A stretch of DNA of 64,000 nucleotides from Spartobacteria bacterium (GCA_003169975.1 PNAA01000024.1:35126-99125), one strand, 5' to 3'; positions 1 through 10,450 are shown, counted from the first letter of the stretch. Numbers and translations are program-made. The notes: a model not told the origin generated them from the letters alone.

Positions 1-1395
1 GCCGAGGAAATGTGTGGCCGCCAGGTCCGGGATGCGATCTACGACGATCCCGCCCCCTACGACGCCGCCACCGAGGAGTTGCTGCGCGCAGGCGAGTGGC
101 GCGGCGAATTGACGCACCTCTGCAAAGACGGGCGCAGGATCATCGTCAGCGCCCGCTGGACGCTGGTCCGCGACGAGCGGCATGAGCCGGAATCAATCCT
201 GATCATTCATACTGATGTGACCGAGCAGAAAAAGCTCGAGGCCCAGTTCCTCCGTTCCCAGCGGCTCGAGAGTATCGGCACGCTGGCCGCCGGGGTGGCG
301 CACGACCTGAATAACATCCTCGCGCCGATTCTCCTCGTTACCCCGCTCCTGCGCGGCGAGCTCGAGGTCGAGGAAAAAGAAAGTTTTCTCGCCCTCGTCC
401 AGACGAGCGCCGAGCGCGGGGCCAACTTGGTGAAGCAAATGGTGACCTTCGCGCGCGGCGCGGATGGCGAACGCGTCCTCGTGCAGCCCTCTCATTTGAT
501 CGAAGAGGTTGCGAAAATCGCCGGGCAAACCTTTCCGAAAACGATCACCCTGCGGACCAAGTATCCGCAGGATCTCTGGATGGTGGAAGCGGATCCGACG
601 CAGTTGCAGCAGGTGCTGCTCAATCTCTGCGTCAACGCGCGCGACGCCATGCCCGAAGGCGGGGTCCTTCGCCTAACGAGTGAAAATTTCACCGTCGACG
701 AACATTACGCCAACATGGCCGCCGGCGCGCAACCCGGTCCGCACGTCCTCATCCAGGTGACGGACGACGGCAAGGGCATTCCCCGGCACGTCATCGACAA
801 GATTTTCGATCCGTTTTTCACGACCAAGGAAGTGGGGAAGGGGACCGGCCTCGGACTTTCGACCGTCATCGGAATCGTCAAGAGTTACGGGGGCTTTGTG
901 AACGTCTACAGCGAGCCGGGCCACACCAGTTTCAAGGTTTTCCTCCCGGCGAGCCAGGTAACGAGCGACGCGGCAGATTGCCGGGACACGCCTTGTGTGC
1001 CCCATGGGCGCGGCGAAAAAATTCTCATTGTCGACGACGAGCCATGCGTCCGGGCGGCGGCCGAAGCCTTGCTCGAACGCTGGGGCTACGAACCGCTCGT
1101 CGCGGAGGATGGCGTCTCGGCGCTCGCTCTTTACGCACAACAGCCGAAGGAAATCGCCCTTGTCCTGACCGATCTGGTCATGCCGCTGATGGACGGGCTC
1201 ATGCTCATCCGGGCGCTGCGCAAGCTGAACCCGAAACAAAAAATCATTCTTTCCACCGGACGGGAAGACGATCTGGAGTCGTCCGAAATTCGCTCGTTAG
1301 GCGTGGACGCCTGCCTGATGAAGCCGCATTCGCGGGAAAAGCTGCTCAACACGCTCGAGGAAACCCTGCGCTGCGAGCCGGCGACCGCAGCCTGA
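1..1395 (+). CDS. Hybrid sensor histidine kinase with C-terminal receiver domain (5' partial)
   Basis: The reading frame is open at the left edge, so the true start lies upstream. The first ~75 residues are the end of a PAS/PAC domain (ending TDVTEQ). A HisKA dimerisation helix follows, with the phospho-acceptor His in AHDLNNIL (residue 98 counting from the first Met at base 10). Next comes an HATPase with N box [15 protein letters not shown]1 box DDGKGIP and G2 box GKGTGLGLS. The C-terminal ~120 residues are a receiver domain (VDDEP, phospho-acceptor Asp in TDLVMP at about 388, Lys in MKPH). No membrane segment is visible in this part. It probably works in an internal phosphorelay. No cognate regulator is adjacent, so the signal is unknown. 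Confidence 0.93.
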   Translation, partial: AEEMCGRQVRDAIYDDPAPYDAATEELLRAGEWRGELTHLCKDGRRIIVSARWTLVRDERHEPESILIIHTDVTEQKKLEAQFLRSQRLESIGTLAAGVAHDLNNILAPILLVTPLLRGELEVEEKESFLALVQTSAERGANLVKQMVTFARGADGERVLVQPSHLIEEVAKIAGQTFPKTITLRTKYPQDLWMVEADPTQLQQVLLNLCVNARDAMPEGGVLRLTSENFTVDEHYANMAAGAQPGPHVLIQVTDDGKGIPRHVIDKIFDPFFTTKEVGKGTGLGLSTVIGIVKSYGGFVNVYSEPGHTSFKVFLPASQVTSDAADCRDTPCVPHGRGEKILIVDDEPCVRAAAEALLERWGYEPLVAEDGVSALALYAQQPKEIALVLTDLVMPLMDGLMLIRALRKLNPKQKIILSTGREDDLESSEIRSLGVDACLMKPHSREKLLNTLEETLRCEPATAA

Positions 1396-1449
1396 GCGGG
1401 GCGTTGCTGCAGGATTGGGGTGCTGCCCGCATTTAGCCGGGACTCCGGA

Positions 1450-1926
1450 TCAATAGGGCACCTTGTCCGGTTTCGCCATCCACTCGCGGAAGAGATCGAG
1501 GGAATGCTCGCGCTCGATTTGTTCCATCGGGAGCGAGCGCGCGGCGATCTCGAGCGGGAGTTGCTCGTAGATAAAGTCGTCGTCGAACCCGATCTCGGCC
1601 GCGTCGTGCCGGGTGCAGGCGTAGTAGACGCGGTCGAGCCGCGCCCAGTAGATCGCGGCCAGACACATCGGGCAGGGTTCGCAGCTGGTGTAGAGCTCGC
1701 AGCCGTTCAAGGCAAAGCGCCCTAACGAACGGCAGGCCTCGCGGATGGCGATGATCTCGGCGTGCGCGGTCGGGTCGAGCAGCGTCGTCACCTGGTTGTA
1801 GCCGCGTCCGACCATCTTCCCGTCGCAAACCACCACGGCGCCGAAGGGACCGCCGCCGTTTTTCGTCATGCCCTCGCGGCCTAACGAGATCGCCTCCTGC
1901 ATCCAGCGCCGATCGCTCTCGCTCAC
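1450..1926 (-). CDS. guaD: Guanine deaminase (cytidine-deaminase fold)
   Basis: 158-residue protein of the zinc-dependent CDA fold, closely resembling Bacillus GuaD along its length. It has GGPFGAV near the N terminus, the catalytic TAHAE (zinc ligand His55, proton-shuttle Glu57), and SCEPCPMC (zinc ligands Cys85 and Cys88). The IYWAR and GFDDDFIY segments are also typical of guanine deaminase, which converts guanine to xanthine in the cytoplasm. I chose the GTG start at 1926 because it overlaps the aminotransferase stop by four bases (GTGA), showing translational coupling. A longer in-frame extension to 2082 lies inside the upstream gene and has no family similarity. It is the last gene of a purine-salvage unit. 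Confidence 0.9.
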   Translation of the reverse strand: MSESDRRWMQEAISLGREGMTKNGGGPFGAVVVCDGKMVGRGYNQVTTLLDPTAHAEIIAIREACRSLGRFALNGCELYTSCEPCPMCLAAIYWARLDRVYYACTRHDAAEIGFDDDFIYEQLPLEIAARSLPMEQIEREHSLDLFREWMAKPDKVPY

Positions 1927-3263
1927 AATTTCGCCAGCGCCTGATCCAACACCTCGAGAATGAAATCGGCGTCCGCTTGATGGATGCACATCGGCGGCGA
2001 GAAGCGGATCGTCTGTCCCTGCAACCCGCCTTTGCCTAACAACAGCCCCATTTCGCGGCAAATCTCCAGCACCTGCGCGCATTCCGCCTTGGCCGGTTCC
2101 TTGGTCGCGCGATCTTTCACCAGCTCGATGCCGAGCATCAGTCCTTTGCCGCGCGCGTCGCCGATTACGCTGTGCTTTTCCCTTAGCCGCTGCAATCCGG
2201 CGGAAAGGTGCCGGCCGATGGCGAGCGAATTGGCCTGCAATTTCTCGCGGTCGATCACTTCCAGCACGGCCTTGCCCTGCGCGCAGACGACCGGGTTGCC
2301 GCCGAAGGTGTTGAAATGAATCCGCTGCGCCAGCGCCGCCGCAATCTTTGGCGTGGTCACGACCGCGCCTAACGGGCAGCCGTTCCCGATGCCTTTCGCC
2401 ATGCAGACGATGTCGGGGATGACGCCCTGGGTTTCGAAACCCCAGTAATGCGTCCCGGTGCGCCCGAAACCGGATTGCACCTCGTCCGCAATGCAGACGC
2501 CGCCCGCGGCGCGCACGTGTTCGTAGGCATGCTTCAGGTAGCCGTCCGGAAAAACGATGCAGCCGCCGACGCCCTGGATCGACTCGGCGATGAATCCGGC
2601 GATCTGGCCCGGCGTCGCGTAGTCGATCAGGTTCTTCACGTCGGCCGCGTAGTTCTTGCCCGCGTCCGGATTGTCGTGCCCCCAGATCCCGCGATATGGA
2701 TCGGGCGTGATCGAGTGATGCACACCGAAGCTGTGCGGCACATTAAATTTCCACGTCGCGTGTGCCGTCAGGCCCATGCCGGAGGCGTTCCCGCCGTGAT
2801 AGGCGTTGCGCAGCGCGATCATGTCGTAATTGCCGGTGTAGGCGCGCGCCATGAGCATCGCGAGGTCGTTCGCCTCCGAGCCGGAGTTCACGAAGTAGCA
2901 GACCTTCAAGTCGCCCGGCATCTTCGACGCCAGCTTCTCGGCGTACAGCGCGATGTTCGGGTGCAGGTAAATCGTGGTCGAATGCTGGAGCAATTCGTTC
3001 TGCGCGTGCGCCGCCGCGACCACGTCCGGATGACAATGGCCGACGCTGATCGTGACGATCCCGCCGAGCGCATCGAGATAACGCCGTCCGTTTTCGTCCC
3101 AGACGTATTGCATCTTGCCCTCCACGAGCGTGAGCGGCTTTTTGTAGTAGAGAAATATTCCCGGGTTCAGGAACTCTTTGCGCAGGCGCAGGATCTCGTC
3201 GGGCGACGGCCCGGTGTAGCGCTGCGGTTGATGATCGAAGGGTGGCAGTTCAGGCGTTTGCAT
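1923..3263 (-). CDS. Class III PLP aminotransferase (alanine-glyoxylate aminotransferase 2-like)
   Basis: 446-residue fold-type I PLP enzyme. It has the NSGSEAND phosphate-binding region (about 126-133), the cofactor Asp in [14 protein letters not shown] (Asp260) and the Schiff-base Lys in CMAKGIGNG (Lys290). Overall it matches the AGXT2/PYD4 branch, which uses glyoxylate or beta-amino acids with pyruvate. The exact substrate cannot be read from sequence. The ATG at 3263 ([10 protein letters not shown]) is preferred over a TTG at 3311, whose extra 16 residues look non-coding. It is translationally coupled to guaD and lies downstream of a nucleobase permease remnant, so a role in nucleobase catabolism is plausible but inferred. 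Confidence 0.88.
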   Translation of the reverse strand: MQTPELPPFDHQPQRYTGPSPDEILRLRKEFLNPGIFLYYKKPLTLVEGKMQYVWDENGRRYLDALGGIVTISVGHCHPDVVAAAHAQNELLQHSTTIYLHPNIALYAEKLASKMPGDLKVCYFVNSGSEANDLAMLMARAYTGNYDMIALRNAYHGGNASGMGLTAHATWKFNVPHSFGVHHSITPDPYRGIWGHDNPDAGKNYAADVKNLIDYATPGQIAGFIAESIQGVGGCIVFPDGYLKHAYEHVRAAGGVCIADEVQSGFGRTGTHYWGFETQGVIPDIVCMAKGIGNGCPLGAVVTTPKIAAALAQRIHFNTFGGNPVVCAQGKAVLEVIDREKLQANSLAIGRHLSAGLQRLREKHSVIGDARGKGLMLGIELVKDRATKEPAKAECAQVLEICREMGLLLGKGGLQGQTIRFSPPMCIHQADADFILEVLDQALAKL

Positions 3264-3380
3264 GGTGCTGAGATTTTGGAGTGAAAGGTAATTATCAACG
3301 CCGACTGCCAAAGCGCATCAGAATTGTCGCATCCGTGCTGAGGTGAAGATGCGCCGTTCGTATCGCGGCAGGTTCTTGCC

Positions 3381-3535
3381 GGGTAGCGCACGCGTCTCGC
3401 GTGCTGGTCGCGGTGTCTCACCGCGACGAATTTTTCCAACGAACCACGCTAGTTTCGAGCTCGACCACATGAGGGGAAGTTCGCGACTCGCGAAAGCTTT
3501 CGGAGTCGCCAGCACGCGTGACGCGTGCGCTACCC
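3381..3535. repeat. REP/MITE-like inverted-repeat element
   Basis: Two 27-bp arms (3381-3407 and 3509-3535) are reverse complements with one mismatch. Each begins or ends with GGGTAGCGCACGCGT-type sequence. The interior holds smaller palindromes, including GTCGCGGTG-TCT-CACCGCGAC at about 3407-3427. It sits between the permease remnant and the aminotransferase gene. The inferred ancestral stop codon of the permease (TAG, 3530-3532 on the minus strand) lies inside the right arm. No transposase is present, so this is a non-autonomous element. Confidence 0.8.
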
Positions 3536-4971
3536 AGAGGGCCGATCAGGCGTGGCCTTGCGCAAGACGAGATACAAAACGAAGGCGAGCGCAAAGCCGA
3601 CGAACCAGGCGTAACGATAAAGGGAAAGAAAAATCGGCGACCGAACTCTGCGGCAGCACTTTGATCGTCGCCAGAAATCCCGGAATATTCGGCAGCACGC
3701 TCAAAACGAGCGCGGTGATGGCGACACCGCTGAACCCGCCGGTGTAGCGATAGCGGCCGTGGGGTTGATAAAGATCGTTCACGTCGAGCTGCCGCTTTCG
3801 ATAGACATAATAATCCGCGATCATGATCCCGCCGATCGGGCCAAGAAGCGCGCTGTAACCGACCAGCCAGGTGAAAATGTAACCGGAAGGATCGGCCACC
3901 AATTTCCACGGCATCATCACGACGCCGATGATTCCGGTGATCAATCCACCCAGGCGAAAGGAGATTTTTCGGGGCGAAAGATGCGAAAAATCGTTCGCCG
4001 GGCTGACCACATTCGCCGCGATATTTGTCGCCAGGGTCGCGATGCAGAGCGAGAGCAACGCGACCACCAGCACCACCGGATTCTTAAAACGAGTCAGCAC
4101 ATCGACCGGGTCCCAGATGGTCTCTCCGTAAATGATCGTCGTCGCCGAAGTCACCGCCACGCCGATGAAGGAATAGAGCGCCATCGTCAGCGGCAATCCG
4201 AGCGCCTGCCCGACGATCTGGTCGCGTTGCGAACGCGCGTAACGCGAGAAGTCCGGGATGTTAAGCGAGAGCGTCGCCCAGAAACCGATCATGCCGGTGA
4301 GCGCGGGAACAAAGAAGGTAAAGAACTGGCCGGATTTCGTTGTCCGGGGTCGAAGGCGGAGGCGCGATGAGCAACGGCGCCTTGATGTTGAGCAGCCACC
4401 GGACGCAATCGATGCCTTTGTAAACGACCAGCATGTTGATCGCCCAGAAAAAGAGAAAGCAAAGAAACTGCGGCAGCGTAATGCCAAACGCGCTCGCGGA
4501 AGTGTGGCCTAACGATGGCACGAAGATCGCCAGGATCTTGTAAATGGCGTTGCCGCCGATCCAGGTTTGGATGCCGAACCAGCCGCAGGCGACAAACGCG
4601 CGCAGGAGCGCGGGAATGTTCGCCCCGCGGATGCCGAACGAGGCGCGGCAAAAAACCGGGAAGGGGATTCCGTAATTTGTCCCGGCGTGGGCGTTCATGA
4701 TCATCGGGACGATGACGATGAGGTTGCCGAGAAAAATGGTGAGGATCGCCTGCGACCAATTCATCCCGCCACCGATGAGCGACGAGGCAAGCATATAAGT
4801 CGGGATGCAGGCCGACATGGAAATCCAAAGCGCGGCATAACTTCCAAGCCGCCATTTGCGCCGCTCCATCGGTACGGGTGCGAGATCGTCATTGATCAGC
4901 GCGCTCGATTCGAGCATCGGCGGGAGCGACTCAGTCGCGGCGGCGGACGTTTGGATCATTCGGCCGGGCAT
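3530..4971 (-). pseudogene. NCS1-family nucleobase/allantoin/hydantoin permease, frameshifted
   Basis: The first part (4971 down to about 4350) encodes about 205 residues of an NCS1 symporter: TM1 with IPTYMLASSLIGGGMNWSQA, the NYGIPFPVFCRASFGIRGA segment and AWFG-like GWFGIQTWIGGNAIY. The frame is lost near 4345-4370, where a TM-loop of about 30 residues also seems missing. The family sequence resumes in another frame (FFVPALTGMIGFWATLSLNIPDFSRYARSQ) down to about 3640. A second shift in a run of Ts near 3630-3640 moves the last helix (YAWFVGFALAFVLYLVLRK) into a third frame, ending at TAG 3530-3532. Position upstream of the aminotransferase and guaD suggests a former purine uptake role. Two lesions plus a deletion favour a pseudogene, but read errors are possible. 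Confidence 0.85.
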
Positions 4972-5193
4972 CCTGCCAGCGCGGGTGTTCGGGCGTCGAG
5001 CGTTCTTTTGGAGGGACGTCCCGCCTCAGGCGGGTCACGTCCGCGTTTTCCCCTCCGCCCTAACGAATAACAAATTCCGGGAGCGCGCGCCGGGTTTCCC
5101 CAATTACCAACAGGCAATAACGAATAACTGGGCGAAGCCCAATGACTTTTGGCTCTGTGCCTGAAGAGCGCCTTTTGCTAGGGTGGCGCCTTT

Positions 5194-6648
5194 ATGACCG
5201 TCCCTGACTCGCGTTCCGGACAAAACACCAACCCGTCGGCAGAGGCGGGACTGCTCGCGCGCATGGCGCTCGCGATGACTGCCTGGACCGAGCGGTGGGT
5301 GCCAGACGCCTTCGTCTTCGCGCTTCTCGCCACCCTGGTCGTGATTGTTGCCGGCGTCGCATTCACGCCGTCGAGCCTGCCGCAGGTGATCGATGCCTGG
5401 GGGCGCGGTTTCTGGGAGTTGATCCCATTCACGCTCCAGATGGCACTCATCATTATCACCGGCTATGTGCTGGCGACCTCGCAGCCGGTGGGACGGGTCA
5501 TACGCCGTTTGGCGGGGTGGCCGACGACCCCGCGCAACGCCGTCGCGCTGGTGGCGTTCTTCGCCATGGCCAGCTCATGGTTCAACTGGGGATTCAGCCT
5601 CATCTTCAGCGCCGTGCTCGCGCGAGAAATCGCGCGCCGCGTCGAGGGCGTGGACTATCGCGCGCTCGCCGCTGCCAGCTTCCTCGGCCTCGGCAGCATC
5701 TGGGCGCAGGGGTTGAGCGGATCGGCGGCCCTGCAAATGGCCACGCCGGGCGCGCTCCAGCCGCAGATCCGGGAGATCGTCGCCAACCACGGGATGGTGC
5801 CGGGCGGGCTCATTCCTTTCAGCCACACGATTTTTCTCTGGCAGAGCCTGCTGTCGGTGGTCGTAGAGATAGCTGTGGTGACGACCGTGATGTGGCTCGT
5901 CACGCCGCCGGCCGGTCGAGGCAAAACGGCGCGCGATCTCGGCATCACTCTCGGTCAGGCGGAGATCGAACCGCCTGTGGCCATCGTGAAACCAACGCCC
6001 GGTCAGTGGCTCGAACATTCCCCGATCCTTAACTGGCTGATCGTCCTCCTCGGCGGAACGTATCTGGTTCGCTACTTCATGCAGGCCGGCGAGCCGCTGA
6101 GCGCGATCAACCTCAACATTGTCAACCTCACCTTTCTGCTTCTCGGTTTTCTGCTCCACAAGACTCCGGCGCGCCTGATGCACGCCGTGCAGGGTGCCAC
6201 GCCGGCGGTGTGGGGAGTTATTCTCCAGTTCCCGTTCTATGCCGGCATCGCGGGCATCATTACGTCGACCCACTTGAGTCAACGCATCGCGCATGCCTTC
6301 GTCGGGATCTCCACCGCGCAGACCTTTCCCGCCATCGTCGCGACCTACTCGGCCGTGCTCGGCGTGTTCGTTCCCTCAGGCGGTTCGAAATGGGTGGTCG
6401 AAGCACCTTACGTCATGGCCGCGGCGCACGAACTCAAGGTTCACCTGGGCTGGGTCGTGGCGTCCTACGACCTGGGAGAAGCTCTCGCAAATCTCGTGCA
6501 GCCATTTTGGATGCTGCCGATCCTGGGACTGTTTCAGCTCCGCGCGCGCGACGTCATGGGCTACACCTTCGTCGTCTTTCTTGTGCTCGTCCCCGTCGTG
6601 CTGCTGCTCGTAACGATCCTCGGGGCGACGCTGCCCTATCCGCTGTAG
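5194..6648 (+). CDS. atoE: Short-chain fatty acid transporter, AtoE family
   Basis: 484-residue polytopic inner-membrane protein with about 10-12 hydrophobic segments and a soluble N-terminal ~30 residues. Family landmarks include FVFALLATLVVI near the N terminus, ASSWFNWGFSLIFSAVLAREIARR, GLGSIWAQGLSGSAAL, and the late FVPSGGSKWVVEAPYVMAAA and PFWMLPILGL motifs. AtoE-type carriers take up butyrate and other short-chain acids. No catabolic CoA-transferase genes are next to it, so it appears to stand alone. Start ATG 5194 has a weak GGTGG-type ribosome site. Length is normal for the family. Confidence 0.9.
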   Translation: MTVPDSRSGQNTNPSAEAGLLARMALAMTAWTERWVPDAFVFALLATLVVIVAGVAFTPSSLPQVIDAWGRGFWELIPFTLQMALIIITGYVLATSQPVGRVIRRLAGWPTTPRNAVALVAFFAMASSWFNWGFSLIFSAVLAREIARRVEGVDYRALAAASFLGLGSIWAQGLSGSAALQMATPGALQPQIREIVANHGMVPGGLIPFSHTIFLWQSLLSVVVEIAVVTTVMWLVTPPAGRGKTARDLGITLGQAEIEPPVAIVKPTPGQWLEHSPILNWLIVLLGGTYLVRYFMQAGEPLSAINLNIVNLTFLLLGFLLHKTPARLMHAVQGATPAVWGVILQFPFYAGIAGIITSTHLSQRIAHAFVGISTAQTFPAIVATYSAVLGVFVPSGGSKWVVEAPYVMAAAHELKVHLGWVVASYDLGEALANLVQPFWMLPILGLFQLRARDVMGYTFVVFLVLVPVVLLLVTILGATLPYPL

Positions 6649-7208
6649 GGAGAACGCGGCCCCTATCACTCCAGCTAATGGCTCCCAGTGACCTTTCTAC
6701 GCTTACAGCGGCACCAGTTTTCAACCTTACTTCCTCAAGTCAGATGTGACACCCGGAGGGGCCTGCTTCTGCAGGTCCGGGGACGTGCGGAAGCGCGTCC
6801 CTCCGAAATGCGCGCGCGGAATTGGGATCAGCTTTGAACCTTGTTTGCTTTCCCTTTCACTCATCGCCGTCGTCACTCCCGTCATCTCCTACTGCCTCTG
6901 TGACGCTGGTTACGGTCAACGCCGCAAGAAACCGAAGCGGCCCCCCTCGATTCATCCGGACGATTTCCGCCGGGGAGAGCGCCCGGGTTCCGCCGATCGT
7001 TGGCGAAGGATCGAAGACGCCGACAGCGATGACGCGGTAGGGAGAGAAGTCTACCGCTGTGACAACCTTCGGCGACCTGCACTGGACGACCGGCCTCCTT
7101 TCCCGAGGCCACGGCGCGCCACAGATAAAGGATTGACAGCGATTCCGTCACTCCTCAGGCTGCGAGCGACGCATCCACCAACCGCGTCAGCTCAGCAGAA
7201 AAACATCT
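6649..7208. other. Intergenic spacer, no gene supported
   Basis: 560 bases between atoE and the next secreted-protein gene. It holds a palindromic GGGACGTGCGGAAGCGCGTCCC-like stretch near 6780-6805 and short spurious frames on both strands with no family similarity. I see no RNA gene or clear promoter. Confidence 0.5.
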
Positions 7209-7988
7209 ATGAAAACACAGACCCTTGCACTCATCGCATCCCTTAGCCTCATCAGCGGCAGCGCGCGCGCGGCCGATGATTCCTTTGTCGGCAAATGGAA
7301 GTTCAATCCCGACAAGAGCCAGCTCACCGGCCTGGATTACAAAATCGAAGACGCCGGCGGCGGCAAATACCACTTCATGTTCGGCGACGACGTCGAAACG
7401 CTCACCCTCGACGGAAAAGGTCACCTCACGAAGTATGGCGAAACCTGGTCCATCAAAACGACCGGCCCGAGCAGTTGGGAATCGACCACAAAACGGGATG
7501 GCAAAGTGACGAACAAAGAAAAGTGGACCGTCTCAGAGGACGGCCAAACGTTTACCAGCATGGCGGAGAACATGCGGCCAGATGGTTCGACCGGCCATTC
7601 GGAGGCGACCTTTAAGCGCACCGGCGGCACCTCGGGCCTCGCCGGGTTATGGGAAAGCACGTCCATTAAGGTCATGTCGCCGACCAGCATGGAGATGGCG
7701 CAATGGCAGAAAGACGGCTACTCGCTCAGCAACCCGACCTTCAAAGAGCGCCTCAATTTCAAGTTCGACGGCAAGGAGCATACGCCGAACGGTCCGCGGG
7801 TCGCGAAGGGTACCACTGTGACCGCCAAAAAGGTTGATGATCACTCGATGGAACTGACCTACAAGCTAAAAGGTAAAACGACCCAGACCGATCGCTGGGA
7901 GCTGGCGGCCGACGGCAAAACTCTCACCGACACCGTCACCTACTCGGGCGTAAGCAAGCCCGAGGTGGACGTTTTCGACCGGGAGTAG
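7209..7988 (+). CDS. Secreted hypothetical protein with two lipocalin-like GxWxxNPxxS modules
   Basis: 259 residues with a clean Sec signal peptide (MKTQTLALIASLSLISGSARAA, cleavage after ARA). The mature protein starts with DDSFVGKWKFNPDKSQ, a motif common to small periplasmic proteins of Acidobacteria and Verrucomicrobia annotated as hypothetical or lipocalin-like. The second half repeats the layout (GLAGLWESTSIKVMSPTSMEM, then WELAADGKTLTDTVTY), so it appears to be two related beta-rich modules. Function unknown. It is monocistronic, with a strong start at ATG 7209 downstream of CAGCAGAAAAACATCT. Confidence 0.75.
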   Translation: MKTQTLALIASLSLISGSARAADDSFVGKWKFNPDKSQLTGLDYKIEDAGGGKYHFMFGDDVETLTLDGKGHLTKYGETWSIKTTGPSSWESTTKRDGKVTNKEKWTVSEDGQTFTSMAENMRPDGSTGHSEATFKRTGGTSGLAGLWESTSIKVMSPTSMEMAQWQKDGYSLSNPTFKERLNFKFDGKEHTPNGPRVAKGTTVTAKKVDDHSMELTYKLKGKTTQTDRWELAADGKTLTDTVTYSGVSKPEVDVFDRE

Positions 7989-8156
7989 GACGGCCAACAG
8001 CAGTTACCGTCCCGGTAACCCACAAAGAAAGAGCCGAGAGCAGCGTCGCGCATCAGTGCGCGACGCTGCGAATCGCGCGCTCCAGCCCCCTTCGGATCAG
8101 CGCTGACCCTTTCAAGATCAGCGCTGACCGCTTTGAATCAGGGCTGCTAACCGAGC

Positions 8157-9152
8157 TTAAAGCGCCGGCTCTACCACCGACCTCACAGGCAGCGGCTTCA
8201 CCGTGCCGGCCTGCGCTGGGTGCCTCTGCGGGGTCACCCCCGTAGCCGGCCGGTCCGACGTCCCGCTAACGAGGCGGGCTAGAAGTCCGTGCTCAGCGCC
8301 AGTGCTATCATCGTAACGCCCAACGATCAGCCCCGCCTCGTTGATCCCATTAAGGGATGTGAAGCTGGAACCAGGAAAATCGTAGGTGATGTAGGTGCTT
8401 GGTGGGATGAAGACGAATCCATGGGTTGCTCCTGAACTGTCGGGGTATCTGCCCACAATAGTGTTGCTATTGTTATTACCAAAGACGATCGTCCCGGTCG
8501 ACCCCGCGGGATCGATCGGAGAAACAATCGAGCCATCGCTGTTCCGGTAGTAGCCGTGGCTGACGGATGAGCTATCGAGATAATAACCCGCTGCCTGGTT
8601 TGAATTGTTAATCCCATAGGCAAGGGTCGCGGTAGATCCTGACACCAGGAACTCCGTAACGGTTCCTCCAATGCTGACGTATCCCGACTGAGTTCCGCTA
8701 CTGGGAATGTCAGAGCCGCAGAAGTCGTTCGCATTGTTTAGTCCCAATACGATCGTCCATGACGAGCCGGGCACAAGGTAGTCATAAAAGGCCGCGCCTC
8801 TCAAAAAGAAACCATGATAGTTGCCAGTGGTCGGATCCACATAATCGCCGCCGACCCTGAGTGAGTTATTGATGGCTCGGCCTTGAGTCGTTCCTCCGGT
8901 GTCGTTGGGATCAACCAGCGGGGCGCTAAAGTGCCCGTTTGGGAATCGGACAAAACCGCTCGACAACCCGCTCGTGTCGACAAAGACGCCGATAACGGCG
9001 CCCGTGCCGCTGATTTTTTGTGGTTGCGTCGAGACTACGGAGCCCGGGTAATCAAAGGTGTTGATTAACTGGACACTTTGCGCAAACACCCCTAGCACTG
9101 GAAGTGCGAGAAGGGCGGTCAAGCAAGAGACGATTGTATTTTTTGTTTTCAT
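8157..9152 (-). CDS. Secreted HAF-repeat protein
   Basis: 331 residues with signal peptide MKTKNTIVSCLTALLALPVLGVFAQ. The mature part is built of repeats of roughly 45 residues following the pattern INNxNxxxGxYxDxSGxxHGFxxxxG with FDxPGS in between (for example AYGINNSNQAAGYYLDSSSVSHGYYR, then FGNNNSNTIVGRYPDSSGATHGFVF). This is the HAF extracellular repeat, thought to form a beta-propeller-like surface or secreted protein. The last ~30 residues are low complexity. Role unknown. It is convergent with the preceding gene. Confidence 0.8.
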   Translation of the reverse strand: MKTKNTIVSCLTALLALPVLGVFAQSVQLINTFDYPGSVVSTQPQKISGTGAVIGVFVDTSGLSSGFVRFPNGHFSAPLVDPNDTGGTTQGRAINNSLRVGGDYVDPTTGNYHGFFLRGAAFYDYLVPGSSWTIVLGLNNANDFCGSDIPSSGTQSGYVSIGGTVTEFLVSGSTATLAYGINNSNQAAGYYLDSSSVSHGYYRNSDGSIVSPIDPAGSTGTIVFGNNNSNTIVGRYPDSSGATHGFVFIPPSTYITYDFPGSSFTSLNGINEAGLIVGRYDDSTGAEHGLLARLVSGTSDRPATGVTPQRHPAQAGTVKPLPVRSVVEPAL

Positions 9153-9865
9153 ATTTTGTTTATCCTCTAAAGGAATCTGCTAAGCAGTTCGATCCTTCAT
9201 GTCAAGCTAAATTTTGGCTCCCCGGCGGGTGGGCGATTGGCCTCGCTGGGGGCGAGCTTACGCGAGCTTTCATTTATGAAAGATTGGGCGCGCAAAATCG
9301 GATCAGGAACGCAGGAAATATGTAGAGGTGGCGTGCCGCCCGCAGATCTTGGAATCTGGAACCCAGGAGTCCAGGAAACCTGGGGGTGCCGCCCGTAGAC
9401 TGAATAAGCACCCGGAGGGACGTGGCGACCGGCTGGACCCCGCAAACCGTGCCAGACAAACTCGAAGCAGAAGATAACTCTCAAACCCGCCTTATCTTAG
9501 CGCCATTCGGGCCAGGTGTCAGGTGATGGGCGTCGGGTCTGTCCTGCGTAAGTTAAGAACGCGCTCCGCGCATCAGATCCCGCCGCAAAAACCGCAAGTC
9601 CCGTCCTTATCGGTTTTTGCAACGAAATCTGATGCGCTCAATTCATCCTTTGTCGAAACGACTTACGAACGCTCGTTGTGACGCCCATCACCTGACACTT
9701 GGCCAGTGAGGACTGGCCCCAGATCACGTCGCAAATAAAGTTGTTGACCCGAGCGAGAGCGGCTCTCTACGCTGCGGCCGTTGATTGCCCTGGCTGTTGT
9801 TCTCGGCCCTGAGTGGGGACGGGAATGACTCGCAGCCGCAATCATAGCTGAATGAAAGAACCTAT
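9153..9865. other. Repeat-rich spacer
   Basis: 713 bases with no supported gene. The left part (about 9325-9440) has short near-repeats around GGTGCCGCCCG and GGTGGCGTGCCGCCCG. The middle holds the hairpin element described separately (9512-9702). Reading frames here are short and have no recognisable product. Confidence 0.6.
9512..9702. mobile_element. 191-bp hairpin element (MITE-like)
   Basis: Terminal inverted repeats of 23 bp (9512-9534 and 9680-9702) carry the core GTGTCAGGTGATGGGCGTC and differ at one base. Inner arms also pair: GCGCATCAGAT at 9568-9578 with ATCTGATGCGC at 9627-9637, and CAAAAACCG with CGGTTTTTG nearer the loop. The whole unit could fold into one long stem. It encodes nothing, which fits a non-autonomous transposon or a very large structured repeat. 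Confidence 0.75.
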
Positions 9866-10342
9866 ATGAAAATCGTCACCTTAATACTCGCAGTAACAGT
9901 CTTGGCCCTGCCCGCGCTCGCCCAGGAAAAGAAGATGGCAGCCAAGCCAGCCAAAGGCGCCAGCGTCGAAGCGGCCGTGAAAGGGCTGGAGGACGGCTGG
10001 GAAGCAGCCATCATGAAGCACGACACCAAACCGATCGACGAAGTCGTCGCGTCTGACTTTGCCGGCGTGGGGCACGACGGCAAGCTACTCGGCAAGACGG
10101 GCCTGCTGCAGGAGCAAGTGAAGAGCAACCACGACACCTACACCTTGGCCACCCTTAACCACGTGATCGTGCGCGCTTACGGCTCGAACGTCGCGGTGGC
10201 GATCGGCGATGCGCGCGAGAAAGGTACCGGGAAAGACGGCAAAGCCTTCGATCGCACCTACCGTTTCACCGACACCTGGGTCGAGCGCAACGGGAAGTGG
10301 GAGTGCGTCGCCGAACAGGTCGCGCAGGTCTCAGGCAAGTAA
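9866..10342 (+). CDS. Secreted DUF4440/SnoaL-like protein
   Basis: 158 residues with signal peptide MKIVTLILAVTVLALPALAQ. The mature part has the NTF2-like cone fold pattern: VKGLEDGWEAAIMKHDTKPIDEVVASDF at the start, GKTGLLQE in the middle and the typical TDTWVERNGKWECVAEQ end. Such proteins are small ligand-binding or ketosteroid-isomerase-like proteins of mostly unknown function. It stands alone. A copy of the 3' end of a beta-propeller gene begins only 9 bases after its stop. Confidence 0.8.
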   Translation: MKIVTLILAVTVLALPALAQEKKMAAKPAKGASVEAAVKGLEDGWEAAIMKHDTKPIDEVVASDFAGVGHDGKLLGKTGLLQEQVKSNHDTYTLATLNHVIVRAYGSNVAVAIGDAREKGTGKDGKAFDRTYRFTDTWVERNGKWECVAEQVAQVSGK

Positions 10343-10350
10343 ACGCTGGG

Positions 10351-10450
10351 GAGCGAACGAGACGCCGGTCGCGGTCGTCGGCGGGAGCATCTACGCGACC
10401 ACGGTGAACGGCAACATCGACTCGCTCAGCTTGGCGCTTTAGTAGCACGC
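10351..10450 (+). pseudogene. Detached 3' end of a PQQ-like beta-propeller gene (copy 1)
   Basis: About 100 bases encoding GANETPVAVVGGSIYATT and a following NGNIDS...LAL end, then a stop. It is nearly identical to the end of the fragment at 12254-12353. No propeller sequence precedes it here, because the DUF4440 gene ends just upstream. It is a duplicated scrap rather than a gene. Similarity to copy 2 continues weakly past the stop to about 10600. Confidence 0.7.

Noticed and set aside
6746..7246. Open frames in the spacer after atoE
   Set aside because: No start context, no recognisable domain, and overlap with the signal peptide of the next gene in another frame.
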